The notes under the pieces were generated by a model. That model did no database searches, had not been told where the DNA came from, and saw only the letters and a list, made by a program, of their open reading frames with translations. The translations under genes and the position numbers were made by a program. From Arenicella sp. (GTDB lineage: Bacteria; Pseudomonadota; Gammaproteobacteria; Arenicellales; Arenicellaceae), in NCBI GenBank assembly GCA_023299895.1, contig JALZWI010000030.1, positions 1-14,974 of the forward strand: a DNA stretch of 14,974 bases. Reading direction: 5' to 3'. Below are positions 1 to 7,601 of the stretch, in pieces. Positions within the stretch are counted from its first letter, which is position 1. Each line of letters starts with the position of its first letter.

Positions 1-656
1 TGCCCGAAACAATTGAAGAAAAAGCACAAAAATTTAGCTATAAGGATTTATTTACAGGTTATTTAAGAGTCATCAGCCATCGTATCGATGGACGCTTGTT
101 TGCCAGTCGTTATATTTTATTTGGTGGGATTAGCTCAGGAATTTTCATGACTTTTTTGACAAATTCTGCATTGATTTATATGGAGCGCTTTGGCTTGTCT
201 GCGTATCAGTTCGCGCTTGTTTTCGGAGCACATGCTTTGATGTTAATGATTGGGAATCGGACGGCAGTGAAGTTATCGTATTCGACTGCTGGTTATAAAA
301 TATTAAAAACAATGAACTTGGTGCAGCTGATATTAACGATGTCTTTATTTTTAGCGGCATTTTTCAACTTACTTAGTTTGGCTGTAGTACTCACTTTCAC
401 GTTGTTAATCATGGGAATTAATGGGGCAATCAACCCAACTGCCGCTGGCCTTTTTATCGTCTGTTTCGATAAAAATGCGGGCGCCGCTTCTTCTCTAAAA
501 ACAACTGCCATTTTTATTTTTGGCGCATTTTTTGGTGGTTTGGCCGCTTTAATGTCAGGTGGAGAGTTGCTTCCTATTTTTGCGATCATGGCATTTTGCT
601 CTTTGGCTGCTCGAATTGTTTTGCTGACAATTCGAGACAACCCAGAACTTGCTTAA
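1..656 (+). CDS. Bcr/CflA-type MFS multidrug efflux transporter (C-terminal part, 5' end outside window)
   Basis: The frame is open from the first base (codons in register with position 3) to the TAA at 654-656, so about 217 residues of a larger protein are visible. The segment begins with the PETIEEKAQ-like cytoplasmic linker that joins the two six-helix halves of Bcr/CflA drug:H+ antiporters. The hydrophobic C-terminal half follows, with a Tyr-Ile-Leu-Phe-Gly-Gly segment and an Asn-Pro-Thr-Ala-Ala-Gly stretch before a small-residue-rich helix (NAGAASSL), as in that family. It would export drugs or small metabolites across the inner membrane using the proton gradient; the substrate cannot be told. 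In-frame TTG and ATG codons near 96 are internal, because homology continues upstream of them. The stop overlaps the stop of the convergent peptide symporter. Confidence 0.85.
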   Translation, partial: PETIEEKAQKFSYKDLFTGYLRVISHRIDGRLFASRYILFGGISSGIFMTFLTNSALIYMERFGLSAYQFALVFGAHALMLMIGNRTAVKLSYSTAGYKILKTMNLVQLILTMSLFLAAFFNLLSLAVVLTFTLLIMGINGAINPTAAGLFIVCFDKNAGAASSLKTTAIFIFGAFFGGLAALMSGGELLPIFAIMAFCSLAARIVLLTIRDNPELA

Positions 657-2368
657 TCAGCGCCACGCATCATTTTTTTGATGATAGGGGAGGCGAGCAA
701 CATTACAAACGCGATTCCCAAGGCAATATAGCCTACCTGAGTATAGACCTCGATATAACCAGCCTTGGCAGCGGCAACATTGGTAATTTGTCCGCCAATT
801 GTTTCAGCGCCGGTGGTTCTTGCAATTACACCAGCTAAGTAGTTTGATAGACCTGAATATAAGAACCACGCGCCCATTGTTATGCCAACCACTCTTGCAG
901 GGGCTAGCTTGGTAACTACGGATAAACCAACAGGAGATACTAGCAGCTCACCCATGGTGTGAATCCAGTAGATTAAAAAGATGAAAAACACCGGAGTTAG
1001 TCCAGTGACACCAGAACCTTTCATGCCAGCGACTAAGCTTAAAAAGCCTAAGCCAGCAAATGCCACACCAATAGCAAATTTAACCGGCGTTGATGGATTT
1101 AAATTACGTTTTGCTAGCCAAATCCATAGCCAGGCAACCAACGGTGCAAAGATGAAAATATAGCCTGCATTGAGCGATTGAAACACCGGACCTGGTACCG
1201 ACCCGCGATCGACAAGACGTGTAGTGAAAAGGTTAAGTGAAGAACCTGCTTGTTCAAACAGTGCCCAGAAGGGAATCTGTGCCAGCACAAAATAAAGAGC
1301 AGCAAGCATTCTAGACCTTTCATCACCCTCGCAGCGGATAAAGGCATAACCAATAAAACCAATTAGCAGCAACAAGCCTAATGGTAGTAATAGAGCCCCT
1401 AAATTATTCGCATTGATAACTAACAGCATTGAAAGGGCAATTATCCCTATACCAATTAAATAGCAAAGCCATTCATAGTTAATGAATAAAAACACCTTTT
1501 CTTTTAGTTTCTCTGTTGAGGGCGGCTCGGCTTTGCCTTCTAACCATGACTGGTAACGTAGAAATATAAGTAAGCCAAGTAACATGCCAAAACCTGCCAA
1601 GCCAAAGCCATATTTCCAGCCATATTTAATGCCAAGATAGCCGCACAAAATGGAAGCCAGAAAGGCACCTAGATTGATGCCCATATAAAAAATAGTGAAA
1701 CCAGAATCGCGCCGAACATCTCCGAAACCATAAAGAGAGCCTACAATCGTAGAAATATTGGCTTTTAAAAATCCTACGCCTGCAATTAATAGGGCTAAGG
1801 ATAGGTAAAGCACGTTGGTATAAAATTCGTCAGACTCTACTGAGATAGTGAATTCGTCACGTTGGACAGAAGCAGGCAAACCAATCACTGCTGGATCAGT
1901 GAGCAACATTTGCGTGTCAGTGAAGCTCACGTAAGACTGACCACCATCGCTGAGAATGATTTGTTTCGCATCACCGCCACGCGCATCTAATGTGATTTGA
2001 TAATCGTTGCCTTGAAAATTAAGCCATTGTTTAGCGCCATTGCCCTCAAAGGCCATGCCAAAGTGACCCAAGGTCAGCAGAATCGCACCAAAAGTAACGG
2101 CTTTGCGAGCGCCTAGGTATTTGTCAGCTAAAGAGCCGCCAATGATCGTCATTACATAGACTAGTGCCGTATAAGCGCCGTACACAACACTGGACTTTTC
2201 GTCCGAAAACAAAAAGTGCTGAGTTAAATAGATAATCAACAAACCGCGCATTCCATAGTATGAAAAGCGTTCCCACATCTCGGTAAAAAACAAAATAAAT
2301 AAGCCACGCGGGTGGCCAAATATTGTTTTTTTATTGTTTGGTAATGACGTTGTATTTATGTCGGTCAT
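653..2368 (-). CDS. POT/PTR2-family proton-dependent oligopeptide symporter
   Basis: This 571-residue inner-membrane protein imports di- and tripeptides with protons. The family signature ExxERFxYYG lies at residues 30-39 in the first helix; its Glu and Arg residues couple protons. The GFLKANIS segment at 200-207 carries the conserved helix-4 Lys, and FYMGINLG at 227-234 is the second PTR2 signature. About 14 hydrophobic segments are visible. Unusually, about 75 polar residues (roughly 109-185) sit between helices 3 and 4, where the short bacterial family members such as DtpA have only a short periplasmic loop, so the protein is about 70 residues longer than DtpA. The ATG is preceded by a plausible promoter (2405-2433) but only a weak AGG as ribosome site. 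It is divergent from the oligopeptide ABC operon, which supports peptide as substrate. The exact member (dtpA-like or other) is not assignable. Confidence 0.92.
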   Translation of the reverse strand: MTDINTTSLPNNKKTIFGHPRGLFILFFTEMWERFSYYGMRGLLIIYLTQHFLFSDEKSSVVYGAYTALVYVMTIIGGSLADKYLGARKAVTFGAILLTLGHFGMAFEGNGAKQWLNFQGNDYQITLDARGGDAKQIILSDGGQSYVSFTDTQMLLTDPAVIGLPASVQRDEFTISVESDEFYTNVLYLSLALLIAGVGFLKANISTIVGSLYGFGDVRRDSGFTIFYMGINLGAFLASILCGYLGIKYGWKYGFGLAGFGMLLGLLIFLRYQSWLEGKAEPPSTEKLKEKVFLFINYEWLCYLIGIGIIALSMLLVINANNLGALLLPLGLLLLIGFIGYAFIRCEGDERSRMLAALYFVLAQIPFWALFEQAGSSLNLFTTRLVDRGSVPGPVFQSLNAGYIFIFAPLVAWLWIWLAKRNLNPSTPVKFAIGVAFAGLGFLSLVAGMKGSGVTGLTPVFFIFLIYWIHTMGELLVSPVGLSVVTKLAPARVVGITMGAWFLYSGLSNYLAGVIARTTGAETIGGQITNVAAAKAGYIEVYTQVGYIALGIAFVMLLASPIIKKMMRGAD

Positions 2369-2404
2369 GTAAATACCTGTGTTGAGATTAGTGAGGCAGG
2401 AATT

Positions 2405-2433
2405 AGTATAGTAAGATATTCATGTTCTTTCAC
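2405..2433 (-). promoter_or_regulatory. Putative sigma-70 promoter of the POT symporter gene
   Basis: Read on the minus strand, GTGAAA (2433-2428; 4 of 6 matches to TTGACA) and TATACT (2410-2405; 5 of 6 matches to TATAAT) are separated by exactly 17 bases. The start codon lies about 36 bases downstream. The 91-bp gap also has to hold the promoter of the divergent opp operon. On the plus strand I see only weaker options there: TTGAGA at 2382 with TATAGT at 2407 (19-base spacing), or a lone TAAAAT at 2435-2440. Confidence 0.4.
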
Positions 2434-2504
2434 GTAAAATACTCTATTCAAGATTAGTATTGAGCTTTACCTTAAACATATTTATGCCTAAATTTTTATT
2501 ATTG

Positions 2505-4166
2505 ATGTTTTCATTCCGCAATTATAAACACTTAGTTACCTTGTCCTTGGCGCTTAGCATGATTGCTTGTTCTCAAGGAGAATCGAATGTTGAGAGCGGT
2601 AATCGCTTGGGAGTTCTGCATATGGGTAATGGTACAGAACCGCAAGGTCTAGACCCTCATATTGCCACCGGCGTACCAGAGCATCATATTATTCAAGCCC
2701 TATTCGAAGGATTGGTTTATAAAGACCCCAACAGCTTGGAAGTTGAACCTGGCGTTGCTGAATCTTGGCAAATAAGTGAAGACGGTAAAGTCTATACGTT
2801 TAATTTACGCAAGGATGCTAAATGGTCAAATGGGGATTCAGTTACGGCAGAAGATTTCAGGTGGTCTTGGTGGCGAGCCTTGCAACCTGAGTTAGGTAAT
2901 CAGTACGTGTTTATGTACTTTCCTATTCGTAATGCTGAAAAATATTTTAACCAAGAGATCACCGAGTTTTCTGACGTTGGTGTCAAAGCTATTGATGACT
3001 ATACGCTCCAAGTTGAGCTGACTAATCCAACTCCTTATTTTTTGCAGTTGCTTGATCATTACTCTACTTTTCCTGTGCACCGACCGACTATAGAAAGTCA
3101 CGGCGAACCCGATGAATCTTATACACGTTGGACCAGACCAGGTAATTTAGTCGGCAATGGCGCTTTTGTTTTAGATGATTGGAAACTCAACAAGCACATT
3201 ATCGTTTTAAAAAATGAAAATTACTGGGATGCTGAGCGGGTCGAACTAAATCAAATAAAGTTTTATCCAATTGATAAAGTGACTATAGAAGAGCGGATGT
3301 TTCGCGCGGGCCAATTACATGTGACTAATGATACTTCGTTAGATCGCACACAGTACTATCTAGAAAATAACCCTGAAGCGATGAAAATTGCGCCGTATGT
3401 TGGGACTTATTTTTATCGTATTAATAACCAAGTAGAGCATCTTAGTGATGTGAGGGTTCGTAAAGCATTGGCAATGACGATTGATCGAGATACGATTATG
3501 AATACTATTTTGAATGGTATTTTTACGGCAGCATATTCGATCACACCTCCCGGTATATTAGGTTATCAACCACCAAAATTGTTTGAGTATAACCCTGAAG
3601 AAGCGCGTCGCTTGCTTGCTCAAGCGGGTTACCCAGATGGTGAGGGGTTCCCTGAGTTTGAGTTGCAATACAATACTAATGAACAACATAAGAACATAGC
3701 AGTCGCGATTCAGCAGATGTGGAAAAAAGAATTAAATATTGATATCAGGTTGCAGAATAAAGATTGGAAGGTCTACCTAGATGCTGAAGCAACTGGGGAT
3801 TTTGAAATCTCTCGTGCTGGGTGGATTGGTGATTATGTTGATCCGAATACATTTTTAGATATGTGGGTGGGTGGCAGTGGACTGAATCGAACAGGTTGGT
3901 CTAGCGAAGAGTATGACGATTTAGTTTTACGTCAAGCGCCAGAAGCAAAGACACGCGAAGAACGTTTCAAAGCCTTTTATGATGCTGAAGCATTAATGAT
4001 GGCTGATATGCCTTTTATTCCAATTTATACTTATTCTAGTAAAAAATATTTGCATCCATCTGTACAAGGTGTGCCTGGAAACGTGATGGATTACTATAAT
4101 TTTCGTTACATCTCTCTCAGCACACACTGGAACCAATCAACACCTGCAGTTACGGGGACAAAATAA
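2505..4166 (+). CDS. oppA: Oligopeptide-binding lipoprotein of the ABC importer (SBP family 5)
   Basis: This periplasmic peptide-binding component is anchored to the inner membrane by lipid. It shows the family-5 solute-binding layout: GTEPQGLDPH near the mature N-terminus, then ALFEGLVYKDP, then the VYTFNLRKDAKWSNGD block typical of OppA/DppA, and a late GDYVDPNTFLDMW segment. I favour the ATG at 2505. It gives a compact signal (Met-Phe-Ser-Phe-Arg-Asn-Tyr-Lys, then a hydrophobic stretch) ending in SMIAC with Cys as residue 22, a somewhat degenerate lipobox because Met replaces the usual Leu at -3. Longer in-frame starts exist at 2484 (ATG) and 2460 (TTG); none of the three has a good Shine-Dalgarno. 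The protein is 553 residues from 2505. It is the first gene of the operon, two bases before oppB. The bound peptide length cannot be read from the sequence. Confidence 0.9.
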   Translation: MFSFRNYKHLVTLSLALSMIACSQGESNVESGNRLGVLHMGNGTEPQGLDPHIATGVPEHHIIQALFEGLVYKDPNSLEVEPGVAESWQISEDGKVYTFNLRKDAKWSNGDSVTAEDFRWSWWRALQPELGNQYVFMYFPIRNAEKYFNQEITEFSDVGVKAIDDYTLQVELTNPTPYFLQLLDHYSTFPVHRPTIESHGEPDESYTRWTRPGNLVGNGAFVLDDWKLNKHIIVLKNENYWDAERVELNQIKFYPIDKVTIEERMFRAGQLHVTNDTSLDRTQYYLENNPEAMKIAPYVGTYFYRINNQVEHLSDVRVRKALAMTIDRDTIMNTILNGIFTAAYSITPPGILGYQPPKLFEYNPEEARRLLAQAGYPDGEGFPEFELQYNTNEQHKNIAVAIQQMWKKELNIDIRLQNKDWKVYLDAEATGDFEISRAGWIGDYVDPNTFLDMWVGGSGLNRTGWSSEEYDDLVLRQAPEAKTREERFKAFYDAEALMMADMPFIPIYTYSSKKYLHPSVQGVPGNVMDYYNFRYISLSTHWNQSTPAVTGTK

Positions 4167-4168
4167 TA

Positions 4169-5116
4169 ATGTTGCGTTTTATTATAATGCGTTTATTGCA
4201 AGCGATTCCTGTTTTGTTGGGAGTCATTACCGCAACTTTTTTTCTGATTCGCCAGGCGCCTGGCGGCCCTTTTGATGCTGAAAAACCAGTCATTCCAGCA
4301 GTTAAGCGAGCACTCGAAGCAAAGTACAATCTAGACTTGCCGATGTGGCAACAGTACACACATTACCTTGGTGATTTATTTAAAGGTGATATGGGGCCAT
4401 CCTTTAAGTATCCGGGTTGGGCGGTACAAGATTTAATAGCCAGTGGTTTGCCTGCTACTGCTGAACTGGCGATATATGCTTTATTAGTCGCTTTGGTGAT
4501 TGGTGTCTTAGCGGGAGTATCGGCTGCGTTAAAACCAAACTCTGCACGTGATTATGTACCAATGTCATTGGCAATGATTGGTATCTGTATGCCAACTTTT
4601 TTGCTTGGCCCGCTATTGGTATTAATTTTTGGTTTCTGGTTTGAATGGTTACCAATCTCTGGCTGGGGTGATTTGCCTGGGGATAAAATATTGCCGTCAA
4701 TCACCCTCGGTGCAGCTTATGCCGCTTATATCGCGCGCTTAACTCGGGGCGGTATGTTGGAAGTGATGAATCAAGATTACATTCGCACCGCAAGAGCGAA
4801 AGGTTTGCCTGAATGGGTTGTCATTGTTAAGCATGGTTTGCGCGGCGGTTTAATCCCTGTGATTGCCTTTTTAGGTCCTGCTTTTGCAGGTCTTTTGGCG
4901 GGCTCTTTTGTGGTTGAAACTATTTTTCAGATTCCTGGTTTGGGTAGATTTTATGTGCAAGCGGCGTTTAACCGTGACTACACAATGATTCTTGGTACGA
5001 CGATTTTCTTGTCGGTATTGATTGTTTTATTTAATTTATTATCAGATATTTTAGCAAGTTGGATGAACCCGAAGTTACGTCAACAACTCACCACAACGAC
5101 TAAGGAGGGGGGGTAA
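4169..5116 (+). CDS. oppB: Oligopeptide ABC importer permease OppB
   Basis: This 315-residue inner-membrane permease with about six helices forms half of the translocation channel of the oligopeptide importer. Alignment from memory with enterobacterial OppB is close throughout: the RLLQAIPVLLGVITATFF first helix, RQAPGGPF, the GDMGPSFKY segment, and the EAA loop with YIRTARAKGLP that docks on the ATPase. VVETIFQIPGLGRFYVQAAFNRDY follows in the last third, as in OppB. The ATG comes two bases after the oppA stop, suggesting translational coupling; only a G-rich GGGG run about 12 bases upstream could serve as ribosome site. The 3' end runs into a G7 tract that also forms the oppC ribosome site. 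Confidence 0.95.
   Translation: MLRFIIMRLLQAIPVLLGVITATFFLIRQAPGGPFDAEKPVIPAVKRALEAKYNLDLPMWQQYTHYLGDLFKGDMGPSFKYPGWAVQDLIASGLPATAELAIYALLVALVIGVLAGVSAALKPNSARDYVPMSLAMIGICMPTFLLGPLLVLIFGFWFEWLPISGWGDLPGDKILPSITLGAAYAAYIARLTRGGMLEVMNQDYIRTARAKGLPEWVVIVKHGLRGGLIPVIAFLGPAFAGLLAGSFVVETIFQIPGLGRFYVQAAFNRDYTMILGTTIFLSVLIVLFNLLSDILASWMNPKLRQQLTTTTKEGG
5102..5113 (+). promoter_or_regulatory. Strong Shine-Dalgarno of oppC containing a G7 tract
   Basis: AAGGAGG starts at 5102 and continues into seven consecutive G residues (5107-5113), 6 bases before the oppC ATG at 5120. The same bases encode the last Gly-Gly of OppB. It is by far the strongest ribosome site in the operon and fixes the oppC start. 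The homopolymer could slip, which would alter both the OppB C-terminus and the SD spacing. Confidence 0.75.
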
Positions 5117-5119
5117 ATA

Positions 5120-6001
5120 ATGGCTGCGGTAATAACGGTGTCGGATGCTGAAAAAGGCACTTCACTATGGGCGGATGCTTGGCTTCGTCTAAAGCAAAAT
5201 AAGTTGGCGATTACTGGTTTATGGGTGGTGTTATTTTTTATCGCAATTGCGATACTCACACCTTGGATAACACCGTATGGCTACGAAGAGCAAAACTTAG
5301 ATTTAGGCCCAACACCGCCTTCTTTTGCGCATTGGTTTGGTACTGACGTGTTTGGTCGTGACCTGTTGACTCGTGTCATGTATGGCGGTCGAGTCTCTTT
5401 GGCGGTTGGTCTTATAGCAACGACGGTTGCTTTGTTGATTGGAGTTACTTGGGGAACGATCGCGGGTTATGTAGGTGGTCGTACTGATGCCATAATGATG
5501 CGCTTTGTGGATGCTTTATATGCATTGCCGTTCATCATTTTTATTATTTTATTGATGGTGGTGTTTGGTAATAGCTTGCTGCTTTTGTTTCTCGCGATTG
5601 GTGCTGTTGAATGGCTAACTATGGCGCGGATTGTGCGCGGTCAAGTACAGACCATTCGTAACCAAGAATTTATTGAAGCCGCTCGTGCAATGGGGTTATC
5701 AACCCCGCATATTTTAGTGAAGCATGTGGTGCCCAATAGTTTAGGGCCAATTATCGTTTACGCTACCTTGACGGTTCCGCAGGTGATGCTACTCGAAGCC
5801 TTTTTAAGTTTTCTTGGTCTGGGTATCCAGCCGCCACAATCTTCTTGGGGTTTGTTGATTGCAAACGGCGCTGAGAGCATGGAGGATTATCCTTGGCTGT
5901 TGATTTTCCCTGGCTTAGCGTTATCGATAACCTTATTTGCACTTAATTTTATGGGCGATGGCTTGCGTGACGCTCTCGACCCTAAAGCATCGAAGGATTA
6001 G
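5120..6001 (+). CDS. oppC: Oligopeptide ABC importer permease OppC
   Basis: This 293-residue permease is the second channel subunit, pairing with OppB in the inner membrane. It begins with the OppC-type N-terminal tail (SLWADAWLRLKQNKLAITG), then a first helix, the periplasmic HWFGTDVFGRDLLTRVMYGG motif characteristic of DppC/OppC proteins, and the EAA loop (FIEAARAMGLSTPHILVKH). LEAFLSFLGLGIQPP and a C-terminal GDGLRDALDPK match E. coli OppC nearly residue for residue. It starts three bases after oppB and ends nine bases before the ATPase gene, so the three are surely co-transcribed. Length is normal for the family. Confidence 0.95.
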   Translation: MAAVITVSDAEKGTSLWADAWLRLKQNKLAITGLWVVLFFIAIAILTPWITPYGYEEQNLDLGPTPPSFAHWFGTDVFGRDLLTRVMYGGRVSLAVGLIATTVALLIGVTWGTIAGYVGGRTDAIMMRFVDALYALPFIIFIILLMVVFGNSLLLLFLAIGAVEWLTMARIVRGQVQTIRNQEFIEAARAMGLSTPHILVKHVVPNSLGPIIVYATLTVPQVMLLEAFLSFLGLGIQPPQSSWGLLIANGAESMEDYPWLLIFPGLALSITLFALNFMGDGLRDALDPKASKD

Positions 6002-6010
6002 GAAACGATA

Positions 6011-7591
6011 ATGACTTTATTAAAAGTAGAAAACCTAACCGTTCGATTTCACACACGAAACGGCGTTGTTAACGCTGTTGATGATGTTAGTTTTAGCGTT
6101 GATAAAGGCGAAATACTCGGTATCGTTGGTGAGTCTGGTAGTGGTAAATCGGTCAGTTGTTATAGCTTATTAGGCTTGATTCCTATGCCGCCAGGTAGAG
6201 TGGAGTCAGGCACTGCGCTGTTTGAAGGCAATGACTTGTTAACAATGAGTCAAAATGAATTACGCGAGATTCGTGGCGACGATATCGCGATGATTTTCCA
6301 GGATCCGATGACCTGTTTGAATCCGTTCTTAACGATTGGCGAGCAGCTCATTGAGCCGCTAATTTATCATCGCGACTATTCTCGAGTAGATGCCCGTGAA
6401 CGTGCCATTGAGTTAATGACTGAAACCGGCATCACGCGCGCTGACGAACGCTTTGACAGTTACCCGCATGAGTTTTCGGGTGGCATGCGTCAACGTGTCA
6501 TGATTGCTATGGCTTTGATCACTGAGCCAAAATTATTGATTGCGGATGAGCCGACCACTGCCTTGGATGTTACCATTCAAGCGCAAATTCTTGAGTTGAT
6601 TTCAGAATTACAAAAAAATCGCGACTTAGGCGTGATTTTTATCAGTCATGACTTGGCCGTTGTGCACGACCTAGCCGATAAGGTAGTAGTAATGAAAGCT
6701 GGCAAGGTGGTTGAAAGAAACGAGTCTCAAACTTTATTTGAACATCCACAAGAAGACTATACTCGTGAACTGTTAAGTGCAGTACCAAAAGGCGCCAAGC
6801 GAAGTAATGACTTGAGTAAAGATGAAGCCTTACTAAAAGTAGAGGGTTTAACAACCTCATTTCTAGATCGAAATTCCGGACAACGTTTTAAAGCAGTTGA
6901 TGATGTTACATTCGATATAAAGAAGAATGAGATTCTTGGCTTGGTAGGTGAATCAGGTTCAGGTAAGTCAACCATTGGTCGCAGCCTACTAAAGCTAGTT
7001 AAGGCTGAATCAGGCTCAGTTCACTTTGAAGATCAAGAAATTTTAGGTCTGACGCAAAAAGAATTTAAGCCGATACGTCGCCGTATTCAGATGATTTTTC
7101 AAGATCCATACGCGTCTCTGAATCCGCGCATGACTGTTTACGATGCTCTAGCCGAACCTTTGTTGTATCACCGTATTGCAAATAAAACAAATGTTGAGAA
7201 AATGGTTTTAGAATTAATGGATGATGTTGGATTGGCTCGTACTGCAATCAAAAAATACCCACATGAATTTTCTGGTGGTCAGCGGCAACGCATCGCCATT
7301 GCTCGCTCAATTGCCACTCGACCTGAATTGATTATTGCTGATGAACCGGTATCTGCCCTAGACGTCACTATTCAAAAGCAAATTTTAGAATTATTGATCG
7401 AGCTAGTGGCAAAGCATAATTTGAGTATGTTATTTGTGTCGCACGATCTATCTGTGGTTCGATCACTTTGTGATCGGGTTATGGTATTACAATACGGCAA
7501 GTTGGTAGAATCAGGAAATACCGAAGAATTATGGCAAGCGCCACAGCAAACCTACACACAAAATTTATTAGCAGCAATTCCACAGTTATAA
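6011..7591 (+). CDS. Fused dual ATP-binding subunit of the oligopeptide importer (OppD-OppF fusion)
   Basis: One 526-residue chain carries two complete ABC ATPase domains, replacing separate OppD and OppF. Domain 1: Walker A GESGSGKS at 40-47, Q-loop Gln97, signature FSGGMRQRV at 155-163, Walker B LLIADE at 175-180, switch His213. Domain 2: Walker A GESGSGKS at 313-320, Q-loop Gln364, signature FSGGQRQRI at 420-428, Walker B LIIADE at 440-445, His478. All catalytic residues are present in both, so both sites should be active. A shortened oligopeptide-type linker (HPQEDYTRELLSAVPKG, about 245-261) joins them. An AGGAAA ribosome site sits 7 bases before the ATG. Such fusions are known (YejF, GsiA), so this is an established variant. 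It powers import through OppBC. Confidence 0.95.
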   Translation: MTLLKVENLTVRFHTRNGVVNAVDDVSFSVDKGEILGIVGESGSGKSVSCYSLLGLIPMPPGRVESGTALFEGNDLLTMSQNELREIRGDDIAMIFQDPMTCLNPFLTIGEQLIEPLIYHRDYSRVDARERAIELMTETGITRADERFDSYPHEFSGGMRQRVMIAMALITEPKLLIADEPTTALDVTIQAQILELISELQKNRDLGVIFISHDLAVVHDLADKVVVMKAGKVVERNESQTLFEHPQEDYTRELLSAVPKGAKRSNDLSKDEALLKVEGLTTSFLDRNSGQRFKAVDDVTFDIKKNEILGLVGESGSGKSTIGRSLLKLVKAESGSVHFEDQEILGLTQKEFKPIRRRIQMIFQDPYASLNPRMTVYDALAEPLLYHRIANKTNVEKMVLELMDDVGLARTAIKKYPHEFSGGQRQRIAIARSIATRPELIIADEPVSALDVTIQKQILELLIELVAKHNLSMLFVSHDLSVVRSLCDRVMVLQYGKLVESGNTEELWQAPQQTYTQNLLAAIPQL

Positions 7592-7601
7592 AGTTATAGA
7601 T

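Noticed and set aside
96..656. Complete short membrane protein starting at the TTG at 96
   Set aside because: The frame is open upstream to the window start and the upstream codons encode the family linker, so this is the tail of a longer gene.
596..838. Plus-strand frame overlapping the MFS 3' end and the POT 3' end
   Set aside because: It is a frame shadow of two well-supported genes with no ribosome site or recognisable protein sequence.
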